Of a stretch of 64,000 nucleotides of DNA, positions 1-9,021 are shown piece by piece. Origin of the DNA: Sinorhizobium arboris LMG 14919 (GTDB lineage: Bacteria > Pseudomonadota > Alphaproteobacteria > Rhizobiales > Rhizobiaceae); NCBI RefSeq assembly GCF_000427465.1, contig NZ_ATYB01000014.1, positions 2,193,570 through 2,257,569 on the forward strand. Direction: 5' to 3'. A program made the translations under genes and the position numbers. The notes under the pieces are model-generated. The model saw nothing but the letters and a program-made list of their open reading frames with translations. It was not told where the DNA came from and searched no databases. Numbering within the stretch: position 1 is the stretch's first letter; the number at the start of each line of letters is the position of its first letter.

Positions 1-1017
1 GCAACCGGCCGTCAGCAGCGCCTGCTCTCCGGAGCCGCCGGACATAGCGCCCGTCCTCAGATCGGAGACGAACGGCCAAGTGCCGAAAACGGCCGGGTGA
101 CCGGGCGAAAGCGCATTGACGTAGACGACGCCGGCAAGACACTCGGCGACCGCCTGCACGATGGCGGTCGCGAGCGGCGCCGGGGCAGTCGCCCCCGCCT
201 GTCCGGCGGAAAGCAGCAGGACCGGCATGCCGCCGCGGATGCACTTCTCCATGGTAATGCAGCTTTCCTCGGCGAATTTCATCGGCGGCACGACGAAGCA
301 GTTCGAGTTCGAAACGAAGGGACGCGCCCGCCACTTGTCCTCGCCGTCCGCGATCATGTGGATGAGATCAAAGCAGCCCTCCACATGCGACGGATCGGAG
401 AAGCTCGTGCCGACATGCTTCGTCGTTCCGGCGCAGCAGGCATAGAGCGTGTTGATGTCCATCAGGAAATTGTCCGCGACATCCCGGCAGACCATGGCCC
501 GCTGGAAGAAATGGACATTGTCCAGGTGGTGGACGAGCTGCGCCGCGTTCAGGAGGTCCTTGGCGGTCGATTCGCGGTATTCGCGCTTCTCGACGTCGAC
601 CACGTGCACCGCCGCTCCCGCAGTGCCGTAATAGACGCGCGTGCCGGTCAGCTCGAGGTCCTGTTTCGGATCACGCGCGTAAAGCGTGATGTCGCGCGCG
701 GCGATGGCGAGCATATCCTCGACCAGTGCGCGCGGGAACCTGAGGCGCCCGTCCTCACCGAGGATGGCCCCGGCGCCGGTCATGATCTCGACGCCGGATT
801 TCGGCGCATTGGCGAGCCCGATCTGTTCCAACGCATCGAGCGCCGCTCCGTGAATGCGTGTGACGTCTGCATCCGTCAGCGGCTTGTACTGCCCGCCGGA
901 AAGGCCCGGACGGACGGGGCGGATGTTTTCCGCCAGAGGCGCCGAGCGAAGCGCAACGCGCGCCGCCCGTCCGCCGGAGCGTCTCGAAACCGCAACTGCG
1001 CATTCCTCAGCCATCAT
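1..1017 (-). CDS. Trimethylamine methyltransferase (MttB) family protein, C-terminus cut by window edge
   Basis: Reads from an ATG ATG pair at 1017 (ribosome site GGGAGA just upstream) for 339 codons without a stop to base 1, so the protein is incomplete at its C-terminus. The sequence has MttB-family character: an N-terminal LSGGQYKPL/IHGAALDALEQIGL segment, then a TIM-barrel-like part with YYGTAGAAVHVVD, HLDNVHFF, GTTKHVGTSF and LSAGQAGATAPAP. Family members transfer a methyl group from a methylated amine to a corrinoid protein. Most rhizobial members are non-pyrrolysine and act on quaternary amines such as glycine betaine, which is family knowledge rather than something visible here. The pyrrolysine position of archaeal MttB would fall beyond the window. 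It is the last visible gene of a minus-strand run behind two demethylating flavoproteins, so the context supports methylated-amine catabolism. Confidence 0.85.
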   Translation of the reverse strand, partial: MMAEECAVAVSRRSGGRAARVALRSAPLAENIRPVRPGLSGGQYKPLTDADVTRIHGAALDALEQIGLANAPKSGVEIMTGAGAILGEDGRLRFPRALVEDMLAIAARDITLYARDPKQDLELTGTRVYYGTAGAAVHVVDVEKREYRESTAKDLLNAAQLVHHLDNVHFFQRAMVCRDVADNFLMDINTLYACCAGTTKHVGTSFSDPSHVEGCFDLIHMIADGEDKWRARPFVSNSNCFVVPPMKFAEESCITMEKCIRGGMPVLLLSAGQAGATAPAPLATAIVQAVAECLAGVVYVNALSPGHPAVFGTWPFVSDLRTGAMSGGSGEQALLTAGC

Positions 1018-1052
1018 TCATCTCCCAATGGCGCTGCCGCCGTCTTGTTCTT

Positions 1053-1112
1053 TGCCCTCACCCTGGCTTCTCCCCGTCAAAAAGGGAGAAGGCGCCGAAG
1101 GCGGATGAGGGC
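1053..1112. repeat. RIME-like palindromic intergenic element
   Basis: Nested inverted repeats lie between the flavoprotein stop and the MttB-like start: outer arms GCCCTCA (1054-1060) and TGAGGGC (1106-1112), inner arms CTTCTCCC (1067-1074) and GGGAGAAG (1084-1091). The composition (CCCTCACCC...TTCTCCCC...GGGAGAAGG...GGATGAGGG) is that of the dispersed mosaic repeats of rhizobia. It sits inside the transcription unit, so it could be a processing or stabilising hairpin between the two messages. Confidence 0.6.
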
Positions 1113-1148
1113 CATCGCTTTTCGTGGTCTGCCTGATTTGGACCGCGC

Positions 1149-3596
1149 CTACATCCGCACCCGCTCCGCCTTCGGATCGTACATCGGCTTCAGCGATGCC
1201 TCGGCCTTGACCCGCGTTCCGGCGACTTCGATCTCGTAAGCCGAAGCCAGCACGTCGGCCTCGCTTTCACCATGGCAGGCCACATAGCCGAGCCCGATCG
1301 CGCCACCCAGGTTGTGGCCGTAATTACCCGAAGTGATCGTGCCGACGATTTCGCCGTCGCGGACGATTGCCTCGTTATGGAAAAGCAGCGGCTCCGGATC
1401 GCAAAGCCGGAACTGCACCAGCCGGCGCGAAAGCCCGTGGTCACGCTTCGCAAGCACGGCCTCACGTCCGATGAACTCGCCCTTGCCGGGCTTCACCGCA
1501 AAGCCAAGCCCCGCTTCCAGCACATGGTCCTCGTCGGTGATGTCGTGGCCGAAATGCCGGAACGCCTTTTCGATACGGCAACTGTCCAGGGAGTGGAGAC
1601 CGCAAAGCTTCAGCCCGACCTCGGCTCCCGCCAGGTCCAGCGTCTCGAACACATGCGCCGCCTGGTCGGTGGAGACGTAAAGCTCCCATCCGAGTTCGCC
1701 GACATAGGTGACGCGGTGGGCGCGAGCGAGGCCCATGCCGATCTCGATTTCGCGAGCGGTGGCGAAGGGGTGCGCCTCGTTGGAGAAATCGTTCGGGCTC
1801 ACCTTCTGCATGAGCTCGCGCGCCCTCGGGCCCATCACGCAGAGTACGCTTTCGGCAGCGGTGACGTCGGTGATCACCACGAACTCGTCGCGCACATGCT
1901 TTCGCAGCCAGGCGAGATCCCGTTGGAGGGTTGCGCCCGGAACGACGAGAAAGAATGCCGTCTGCGAAAGCCGCGTGACGGTCAGGTCGCTCTCGATGCC
2001 GCCCCGGGGGTTAAGCATCTGCGTATAGACGACACGGCCGGGCTCGACATTCATGTCGTTGGCGCAAAGCCGCTGCAGGAAGGGGAGCGCATCGCGCCCT
2101 TCGACGCGGATCTTCCCGAAGGAGGTCATGTCGAAAAGGCCGACCCCATTGCGGACGGCGAGATGCTCCTCCCGCTGGTTTTCGAACCAGTTCTGCCGTT
2201 TCCACGAATAGCGGTACTCGCGCTCCTGGCCATCCCTTGCGAACCAGTTTGCCCGCTCCCATCCTGCAACCTCACCGAAAACGGCTCCGCACGCCTTCAG
2301 ATGTTCGTGGACAGGCGAGCGGCGAACGCCGCGGGCGGTCGCCATCTGGCGATAGGGGAAATGATCCGCGTAAAGCAGGCCCAGCGTCTCGCTGACCCGT
2401 TCCTTCAGGTAGGAACGGTTCTTCTGGAAGGGCTGCGCCCGGCGGATATCGACCTCCCAGAGGTCGAAGGGCGGTTCGCCGTCGTTCATCCACTGCGCCA
2501 GAGCCATGCCGGCGCCCCCCGAGGAGACGATCCCGATCGAATTGTAGCCGGCTGCCACCCAATAGCCTTTGAGCTCCGGCGCCTCGCCGAGATAGTAGCG
2601 GTCGTCGGGCGTGAAGCTTTCCGGGCCGTTGAAGAAGGTGTGGATGCCCGCCGTCTCAAGCATCGGCATGCGGTTGACCGCCATTTCGAGGATCGGGGCG
2701 AAATGGTCGAAGTCCTCCGGCAACTGGTCGAAACAGAAATCCTCGCGGATGCCTTCCATGCCCCAGGGCTTCGCCTTGAGCTCGAAGGCGCCGATCAGCA
2801 TCTTGCCGGCATCTTCCTTGTAATAGGTGCACTCGTCCGGCACGCGCAGCACCGGCAGGCGGCTGAGATCAGGTATGGCTTCGGTGACGATATAGAAGTG
2901 CTCGCAGGCGTGCAGCGGCACCGTGACGCCTGATTGCCGGGCAAGCTCCCTGCCCCACATGCCGGCGCAGTTGACGACATTTTCCGTCTCGATCGTGAAG
3001 CTCTCGCCGTTCTGCTCGCAGGTGACGCCGGCGACACAGCCGTCCTTCTTCAGGACCGAGGTGACTTTCACGCCCTCGATGACCGAGGCGCCGTTCTGCC
3101 GCGCACCCTTGGCAAGCGCCATGGCGATATTGGCCGGGTCGCATTGACCGTCGAGCGGCAGGTGTACCGCCGCCTTCACGTCGGAAACGTTGAGGTGAGG
3201 ATAAAGCTCCCGGACCTCGTCGGGCGTGACCTCGCGCACATCCACATTGAAAGCGCGCGCCAGCGAAGCCTGCCGGTAGATCTCTTCCCTGCGCTCTTCC
3301 GTCAGCGCCACGGTGATCGAGCCGTTCTGGCGCATGCCCGTCGCAATACCGGTTTCCGCCTCGAGCTTCACGTAAAGATCGGCGGAGTATTTCGCGAGGC
3401 GCGTCATGTTCTGCGAAGCGCGCAGCTGACCGATGAGGCCGGCCGCATGCCAGGTGGTGCCGCAGGTCAATTGCTTGCGCTCGAGCAGCACCACATCGGT
3501 CCAGCCGAGCTTCGCCAGGTGATAGGCGACCGAGCAGCCGGAAACGCCACCACCGATAATCACCACACGCGCTTTTGCGGGAATGGGCTTCGTCAT
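1149..3596 (-). CDS. Dimethylglycine/sarcosine dehydrogenase-like FAD protein with GcvT domains
   Basis: 815 aa. The N-terminus has the DAO-type FAD fold (VVIIGGGVSGCSVAYHLAKLG, about residues 10-30) followed by the TTWHAAG motif, whose His carries covalent FAD in dimethylglycine and sarcosine dehydrogenases. The middle is the FAO_M linker, and the C-terminal half (about 430-815) is an aminomethyltransferase (GcvT)-like folate-binding region with GELGWELY and LHSLDSCRIEKAFRHFGHD. The expected reaction is oxidative N-demethylation of an N-methylated glycine, with tetrahydrofolate taking the one-carbon unit. The ATG at 3596 overlaps the stop of the upstream paralogue (ATGA, 3593-3596), so the two are translationally coupled. 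The exact substrate cannot be told from sequence. Confidence 0.88.
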   Translation of the reverse strand: MTKPIPAKARVVIIGGGVSGCSVAYHLAKLGWTDVVLLERKQLTCGTTWHAAGLIGQLRASQNMTRLAKYSADLYVKLEAETGIATGMRQNGSITVALTEERREEIYRQASLARAFNVDVREVTPDEVRELYPHLNVSDVKAAVHLPLDGQCDPANIAMALAKGARQNGASVIEGVKVTSVLKKDGCVAGVTCEQNGESFTIETENVVNCAGMWGRELARQSGVTVPLHACEHFYIVTEAIPDLSRLPVLRVPDECTYYKEDAGKMLIGAFELKAKPWGMEGIREDFCFDQLPEDFDHFAPILEMAVNRMPMLETAGIHTFFNGPESFTPDDRYYLGEAPELKGYWVAAGYNSIGIVSSGGAGMALAQWMNDGEPPFDLWEVDIRRAQPFQKNRSYLKERVSETLGLLYADHFPYRQMATARGVRRSPVHEHLKACGAVFGEVAGWERANWFARDGQEREYRYSWKRQNWFENQREEHLAVRNGVGLFDMTSFGKIRVEGRDALPFLQRLCANDMNVEPGRVVYTQMLNPRGGIESDLTVTRLSQTAFFLVVPGATLQRDLAWLRKHVRDEFVVITDVTAAESVLCVMGPRARELMQKVSPNDFSNEAHPFATAREIEIGMGLARAHRVTYVGELGWELYVSTDQAAHVFETLDLAGAEVGLKLCGLHSLDSCRIEKAFRHFGHDITDEDHVLEAGLGFAVKPGKGEFIGREAVLAKRDHGLSRRLVQFRLCDPEPLLFHNEAIVRDGEIVGTITSGNYGHNLGGAIGLGYVACHGESEADVLASAYEIEVAGTRVKAEASLKPMYDPKAERVRM

Positions 3597-6040
3597 GCCT
3601 TCAGTCTTTCATTGGAGGGGTCCCAGAGCGGCTGGTCCGGCTGGACGATGGCCTTGAAGCGGTCGCCGAAAATCTCGACTTCGACCTCCTGTCCAGGCAC
3701 GGCCAGATCGGCGCGCAGCATGCCGAGTGCGATCGACTTGCCGGTGCGGTAGCCCCAGTTTCCGGACGTCGTCTCGCCGACGACCTCCCCATTCGACCAG
3801 AGTGTCGACATATAGGGCGCGTCGCACTCGCCAGCCTCGACCGTCAGTGTCACGAAGCGTTTTGCAAGCCCTTGTTGCTTCTCGCGCTCCAGCGCCGCCT
3901 TGCCCGTAAAGCCCGGCTTCGCCCAGTCGACGAAGCGTTCCAGGCCGCCCTGCAGGATCGTGTAATCCGTCGAAAGATCGCCCTTCCAGGCGCGGTAGCC
4001 CTTCTCGATGCGCAGACTGTCCAGCGCTTCCATGCCGAAAGGCTTGAGGCCATGCTGCTGCCCGGCTTCCCAGACGGCATCGAAGATCGCGGCGGTATCC
4101 TCCACCTTGGTGTGGATTTCCCAGCCGAGCTCGCCGGCGAAGGAGACCCGCACGAGCTGGCAATAGCGGCCGGCAATCTGCGTCGTCTGATGCGTCAGCC
4201 AGCCCTTTGAAAGGTCGGCATCCGAAATCCGGGCCAGGATCGCGCGCGATTTCGGCCCCGTCAGGATCTGGCATGAGAAATTGGCCGTCACGTCATCCAG
4301 GGCGAAGGTGGCGTCCGCCGGGCGATGCTTCTGCAGCCACTCGAAATCATGCCACTGCGCCGTCGCCGCGGTGATCAGGAAGAAGAAATCCTCCTCGATC
4401 GCCATAACAGACATTTCGGTGAGGATGCGGCCCTTGTCGTCGGCGAAATAGGCGAGCCCGATGCGGCCGGGTTTCGGTACGCGGCCGGTGATGAGGCCGG
4501 AGAGCCACTCGCGCGCGCCCTCCCCCTTCAGCCGGAAGCGCGAAAAGCCCGGCAGGTCCAGAATGCCGGCAGCATCGCGCACGGCGAGACACTCCTCCTC
4601 GATCCGCTTCGCCCAAGGGCCTTCCCTGCCCCAGGTCTGCGTCGACTCCTCTGACGTGTCGTCGCCTGGTTTCGCGTACCACATGGCGCGTTCCCAGCCG
4701 TTATAGGGCTTGAACTGCGCGCCGAGCGCCGCAATGCGATCATGGATCGGCGAGAGCTTCCTGCCGCGCCCGGCCGGCCAGTAGTGCTTCGGGAAATGCA
4801 TCGCATATTCGTGGCCGTAGATCTCCATGCCCTTGGCGATGCAATAGTCCTGGTCGGTATAGTCGGTGTAGCGGCGCGGGTCGCAGGACCACATGTCCCA
4901 TTCGGTCCGGCCCTGGGTTATCCATTCGGCGAGCACCTTGCCCGCCCCGCCGGCCTGGCAGATGCCGAAGGTGAAGACGCAGGCCTCGAAGGCGTTCGGC
5001 ACGCCGGGCATGGGCCCGATCAGCGGATTGCCGTCAGGCGCATAGGGGATCGGTCCGTTGATGACGCGCGAAAGACCTGCCGTTCCCAGGATCGGCACGC
5101 GCTCGACCGCATCGTTCAGATACCATTCCAGTCTTTCGAGGTCGTCCGGGAAGAGCTGGAAAGAGAAGTCCTCCGGCATAGGGTCATCCGGCGTTGCCCA
5201 GTGAGCGCGGCAGTTCTTCTCGTATGGCCCGAGATTCATGCCGTATTTCTCCTGCCGGAGATAATAGGAGGAGTCGACGTCGCGAAGGAGCGGCAGCTTA
5301 TGCCCGGCCTCCTTCGACCAGGCGGCAAGCTCCGGGATCTCGTCGAAAAGAATATACTGATGGCTCATCACCATCATCGGCACGTCGCGGCCGAACATCT
5401 TGCCGACTTCGCGGGCGTAGTAGCCAGCGGCGTTGACGACGTATTCGCAGCGGATTTCCCCCTGCGCCGTCTCGACCACCCATTCGTCCTTCTCGCGCCG
5501 GGCACCGCTCACGGGACAGAAGCGGATGATCTTCGCGCCTAAGTCGCGGGCGCCCTTGGCGAGCGCCTGGGTCAGCTGCGCCGGATCGATGTCGCCGTCA
5601 TAGGGATCGTAAAGCGCGCCCGTCAGCTCATGCGTTTCGAGGAAGGGATAGCGGCTGCGCATTTCCTCCGGCGTCAGAATATCGAGGTCCATGCCCTGGT
5701 AGCGGCCCATGCCGACGACGCGCTTGAACTCCTGCAGCCGCTCCTTCGAATGGCCGAGGCGGATGGATCCCGTCACATGATAATTCATCGGGTAATCGAC
5801 GAGCGCGCCCAGGTCGCGATAGAGCGAAGCCGAATAGCGCTGCATGTTCATGATCGACCAGGAAGAGGAAAAGGTCGGTACGTTGCCGGCTGCGTGCCAG
5901 GTTGAGCCGGCCGTGAGCTCGTTCTTTTCAAGAAGCACGCAATCGGTCCAGCCGGCCTTGGCAAGATGGTAGAGCGAGGAGGCGCCGACGGCTCCCCCGC
6001 CAATGATCACGACACGTGCGTGAGACGGCAAACTCGACAT
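3593..6040 (-). CDS. Dimethylglycine/sarcosine dehydrogenase-like FAD protein with GcvT domains (paralogue)
   Basis: 815 aa, the same length and domain order as the next gene: Rossmann FAD motif VVIIGGGAVGASSLYHLAKAG, STWHAAG with the probable flavinylated His, a middle with DSSYYLRQEKYG and PIPYAPDGNPLIGP, and a C-terminal GcvT-like half with FAGELGWEIH and MEALDSLRIEKGYRAWKGD. It is clearly diverged from its neighbour in sequence, so the pair is an old duplication with probably different substrates. It is the first gene of the operon; its start at 6040 faces the divergent LysR gene. Likely role: N-demethylation of methylated glycine derivatives in a betaine or methylamine pathway. Confidence 0.88.
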   Translation of the reverse strand: MSSLPSHARVVIIGGGAVGASSLYHLAKAGWTDCVLLEKNELTAGSTWHAAGNVPTFSSSWSIMNMQRYSASLYRDLGALVDYPMNYHVTGSIRLGHSKERLQEFKRVVGMGRYQGMDLDILTPEEMRSRYPFLETHELTGALYDPYDGDIDPAQLTQALAKGARDLGAKIIRFCPVSGARREKDEWVVETAQGEIRCEYVVNAAGYYAREVGKMFGRDVPMMVMSHQYILFDEIPELAAWSKEAGHKLPLLRDVDSSYYLRQEKYGMNLGPYEKNCRAHWATPDDPMPEDFSFQLFPDDLERLEWYLNDAVERVPILGTAGLSRVINGPIPYAPDGNPLIGPMPGVPNAFEACVFTFGICQAGGAGKVLAEWITQGRTEWDMWSCDPRRYTDYTDQDYCIAKGMEIYGHEYAMHFPKHYWPAGRGRKLSPIHDRIAALGAQFKPYNGWERAMWYAKPGDDTSEESTQTWGREGPWAKRIEEECLAVRDAAGILDLPGFSRFRLKGEGAREWLSGLITGRVPKPGRIGLAYFADDKGRILTEMSVMAIEEDFFFLITAATAQWHDFEWLQKHRPADATFALDDVTANFSCQILTGPKSRAILARISDADLSKGWLTHQTTQIAGRYCQLVRVSFAGELGWEIHTKVEDTAAIFDAVWEAGQQHGLKPFGMEALDSLRIEKGYRAWKGDLSTDYTILQGGLERFVDWAKPGFTGKAALEREKQQGLAKRFVTLTVEAGECDAPYMSTLWSNGEVVGETTSGNWGYRTGKSIALGMLRADLAVPGQEVEVEIFGDRFKAIVQPDQPLWDPSNERLKA

Positions 6041-6112
6041 GCTGACTCCCTCTTTTACGTCGATTTTTGACGAGGAAGCCGAATCCCATCAAGCGCCGCG
6101 ATGCGGCTTTAT

Positions 6113-6131
6113 TAATCGAGTAATTCGATTA
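6113..6131. promoter_or_regulatory. LysR-type operator between operon and regulator
   Basis: A perfect inverted repeat, TAATCGA - 5 bp - TCGATTA, lies in the 121-bp divergent gap, 30 bp before the LysR start and about 75 bp before the operon start. It contains the ATC-N9-GAT form of the LysR box (T-N11-A core). Its position fits autoregulation plus control of the catabolic operon by the adjacent LysR protein. Confidence 0.7.
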
Positions 6132-6161
6132 GATTTCCCTCGGGGGCAAGGAGTCGCACAA

Positions 6162-7007
6162 ATGCAGGTTGATCTGATCGAGACCTTTCTGGACCTGATG
6201 GAAACGCGCAGCTTCAACCGAACGGCGGAGCGCCTCAACATCACGCAATCCACGGTTTCCCATCGGGTGAAGGCCCTGGAGACGCAGTTCGGCCGGAAGC
6301 TGTTCACCCGCAACAAGGGCGGAACCCTGCCGACCGCCGCGGGACTGCGCTTTCTCGATTATGCGAAAGCTCTTCAAAATCAGTGGCATGAAGCGACCCG
6401 CGCAGTAGCGAGCGCAGGTGCTCTGGAGCGCTCGATGCGGCTCGGAATTCAGCACGACCTGGCGGAGACCATTGCCGGCCGCTGGGTGGCGGCGATCCGC
6501 CGCGACCTGCCGACCACCGAGATCTATATGGAGGCGGACTACTCGAACCAGATGAATCGCGATCTCGCCGCCGGGGAACTCGACCTTGCGGTCCTCTATA
6601 CGCCACACTTCCTGCCCGATCTTCATTATGAACGGATCGGCGAACTGCATTACGTGCTGGTCAGCACCGATGCTCGCGACATGGCCGGGGTCAAGCCCGA
6701 AACCTATATCCGTTCAAGCTACTCTCCCGCCTTCGACCGCGCCCACCGGCTGGCGCTACCGCACCTTTCGGGCACATCGCTCGCCGCCGGCCAGAACATG
6801 GCCGTCACGGACCTGTTGCGCACGCTCGGCGGCGCAGCCTACGTGACGCGGGCGACCGCCGATCGGCTCTGCGACCGCGTCGCGGTCGTGACCGATGCGC
6901 CGGTCATTCCGCAGACCGTCTATGCGGCAACGAGTCTGCGCACCCGCCATGCCCATCAGCATCGCAAGATAATCGGCGCAATGGAGGGACTGCTGGTCGG
7001 CTTGTAA
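6162..7007 (+). CDS. LysR-family transcriptional regulator
   Basis: 281 aa from the ATG at 6162, chosen because GCAAGGAG sits 8 bp before it and because an upstream in-frame start would run into the divergent gene. The N-terminal winged helix-turn-helix has FNRTAERLNITQSTVSHRVKALE (residues about 18-40), then LFTRNKGGTLPTAAG; the rest is a substrate-binding-type effector domain. It is divergent from the dimethylglycine-dehydrogenase-like operon and most likely regulates it through the palindrome at 6113-6131. The effector is unknown but would reasonably be a methylated amine. Confidence 0.9.
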   Translation: MQVDLIETFLDLMETRSFNRTAERLNITQSTVSHRVKALETQFGRKLFTRNKGGTLPTAAGLRFLDYAKALQNQWHEATRAVASAGALERSMRLGIQHDLAETIAGRWVAAIRRDLPTTEIYMEADYSNQMNRDLAAGELDLAVLYTPHFLPDLHYERIGELHYVLVSTDARDMAGVKPETYIRSSYSPAFDRAHRLALPHLSGTSLAAGQNMAVTDLLRTLGGAAYVTRATADRLCDRVAVVTDAPVIPQTVYAATSLRTRHAHQHRKIIGAMEGLLVGL

Positions 7008-7064
7008 GTCCCTGGACGAACCCTTTTTGGCAACGGGGAGGAGCAGAGAGGGGCTGGCGCAACC

Positions 7065-8744
7065 TCACCGGCCGGAGAATTGCGCCTTCAACCGTTTGAT
7101 GTCCTCTGCCGTAATCCCTGGCGGATCGGTGACCGCCATCCAGGCGTCGATGTAATGTTCCGGCGCGTAGACATGGCCGTAGCCCATCGGCGAGGTCGTC
7201 GCCAACGCCATGTCGGCAAGCAGCTGCAGCCCGGTGACCACGGGAAACCAGCTCAGCGCCGGCGAAACGTCCGGCCCACGCGGGGGCTTCATCCAGTCCG
7301 GCTCCCGATAGAAAGCATGAGGGTCGAAAAAGGTTACCGGGTCGCTGGCATATTGCAGATAGACGATCCGCATCGCGCCCCAATGCGCGCCGGGAATGTC
7401 GAGCGCATTTTCCTGGCTGGTGAAGCGGATGGCGGAGCTGTCGCGATAGCGCGGCAGCCAGGCGGTCGAGCCGGCGATGCGGTCGGCCGTCACCGAACGC
7501 CAGAGGGCGCTGGGAAACGGGGGGCCGCTCCAAAGCGCGCCCTGGAAGGGATCGCTGATGACGTCGAAGAGATCGACCGATCCTTGCGAATTCATTGCCC
7601 CGAGGCTCAGGCCGTGCAGGTAGAGCTTCGGGCGCCGGTCCTTGGGCAGCGTCGTCCAGTAACCATAGACCTCGTCGAAGAGGGCATCGGCGGCGTCGGC
7701 GCCGTAGCCCGGTTCGACCAGCAGGGACAGCCAGCTGGTGAGATAGGAATATTGCACCGCCACGCTCGCGACGTCCCCGCGAAGCAGATATTCGACCGTG
7801 TCGAGCGCTGCGGGATCGATCCAGCCGGTGCCGGTCGGCACGACGATAATCAACGACTTGCGCTCGAAGCCCCCGGCACGCTTCAGCTCCTCCAGGGCCA
7901 GCTTCGCCCGCTCCCGCGCGGTCTCGGCGGAATTCAGCCCGACATAGACCCGCACGGGATCGGGGACCGCAGCCGCGAAGAAGGCGCCGATGTCGGCGCC
8001 GGCCGGTGCGGACGCGATGAACTGCCGCCCCTGCCGTCCAAGCTCGTCCCAGCGTACCAGCGACGCACCGCTTCCCGTCCTGGCGGGCTCGGCAGGTGGC
8101 GCGATCTCGGGATCCATTAGTGCATCGAGTTGCTGGAAGGAACTGTCCGCAGCACGAAGCGCGAACTTGAAGATCACGCCATTCGCCGCGGACCAGAACA
8201 GCGCGAGCGCCACGAGCCCGCCGAGAGCGTTGGCGATCGGCCGCGTGAGAAAATATTGCAGCCATCGGGAAAGAACGCGAAAGGTCAGCCGGAACAGCCG
8301 CGCCATGAGGACCAGCGCGATGAAAATGAGGACGGCTGTCAGGCCGAGCCTGACAGGCTCGGCGCTTTCGATGGGTTCGAGGCCCATGATGTGGCGAACG
8401 GTGTTCTGCCAGTGCGCCGCCTGCCACAGGAACACGGCAGCGGCCGCTATCGAAACGATCGCAGCGGCGATCTTCAATGTGCGCGCGCGCCGCACCGTCG
8501 GCTCGGGGAGTTCGAAGAACGACCAGAGCCAGCGGAGAAACACGCCGGCCGCGTAGCCGGCTGCAAGGGAGAAGCCGGAGATCACGGCCTGAATCAGATA
8601 GGGCCGCGGTATCAGACTTGGCGTCAGCGATACCGCAAAGAACAGAATGCCGACGAGGAGCCCGCTTGTGGAGAACGAACGCAGGAAGCGGGAGATGCGG
8701 CGGTGCATCGGTCTGGGCAGGTCCGTCTGCTGAACGTGTTCCAT
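7065..8744 (-). CDS. Membrane alpha/beta-hydrolase (Abhydrolase_9 type)
   Basis: 559 aa from the ATG at 8744 (GTGGAG six bases upstream); a longer reading from a TTG at 8828 is less likely. The N-terminal third carries several hydrophobic segments (GLLVGILFFAVSL, LIQAVISGFSLAAGYAAGVFL, AAIVSIAAAAVFLW, LTAVLIFIALVLMA, LGGLVALALFWSAA). The C-terminal part is a hydrolase with GLSLGAMNS (nucleophile Ser in G-x-S-x-G), GALWSGPPFPS, and PDWMKPPRGPDV towards the end. This architecture matches the Abhydrolase_9_N/Abhydrolase_9 pair, a conserved bacterial membrane hydrolase family without an established substrate. It is monocistronic in this window. Confidence 0.8.
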   Translation of the reverse strand: MEHVQQTDLPRPMHRRISRFLRSFSTSGLLVGILFFAVSLTPSLIPRPYLIQAVISGFSLAAGYAAGVFLRWLWSFFELPEPTVRRARTLKIAAAIVSIAAAAVFLWQAAHWQNTVRHIMGLEPIESAEPVRLGLTAVLIFIALVLMARLFRLTFRVLSRWLQYFLTRPIANALGGLVALALFWSAANGVIFKFALRAADSSFQQLDALMDPEIAPPAEPARTGSGASLVRWDELGRQGRQFIASAPAGADIGAFFAAAVPDPVRVYVGLNSAETARERAKLALEELKRAGGFERKSLIIVVPTGTGWIDPAALDTVEYLLRGDVASVAVQYSYLTSWLSLLVEPGYGADAADALFDEVYGYWTTLPKDRRPKLYLHGLSLGAMNSQGSVDLFDVISDPFQGALWSGPPFPSALWRSVTADRIAGSTAWLPRYRDSSAIRFTSQENALDIPGAHWGAMRIVYLQYASDPVTFFDPHAFYREPDWMKPPRGPDVSPALSWFPVVTGLQLLADMALATTSPMGYGHVYAPEHYIDAWMAVTDPPGITAEDIKRLKAQFSGR

Positions 8745-9021
8745 GGCGGACTCCACTTCGCGCGCTGGCGGCAATGTCGCTTTCCGGCGGCGCGCAGTCA
8801 ATTCCCGTGAACCTGCTGCAAAGGACAAAACGTGCAGCAGATCAAAGCGCTACGGCGCGCCTTGCGCGTCGGAGACGATGCGCGGCGCCGTCGAGGGTCT
8901 TTGCACCGGCGAGAGATTGAAGTCATCAAAACGAAGTGATCGCAAATAGCAAGGACCGGACGCAGACGTTTGATATATTTAAGCCGGCAATAGAGTCTGC
9001 CTGCGCCAAGGAGAAAAAACC

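Noticed and set aside
1272..2933. Plus-strand open frame of 553 codons
   Set aside because: Antisense shadow of the first flavoprotein gene, which has full domain motifs on the minus strand.
6904..8427. Minus-strand frame of about 507 codons rich in Arg and Ala
   Set aside because: Overlaps the membrane hydrolase in another frame; the hydrolase frame has transmembrane segments and the GLSLG nucleophile motif.
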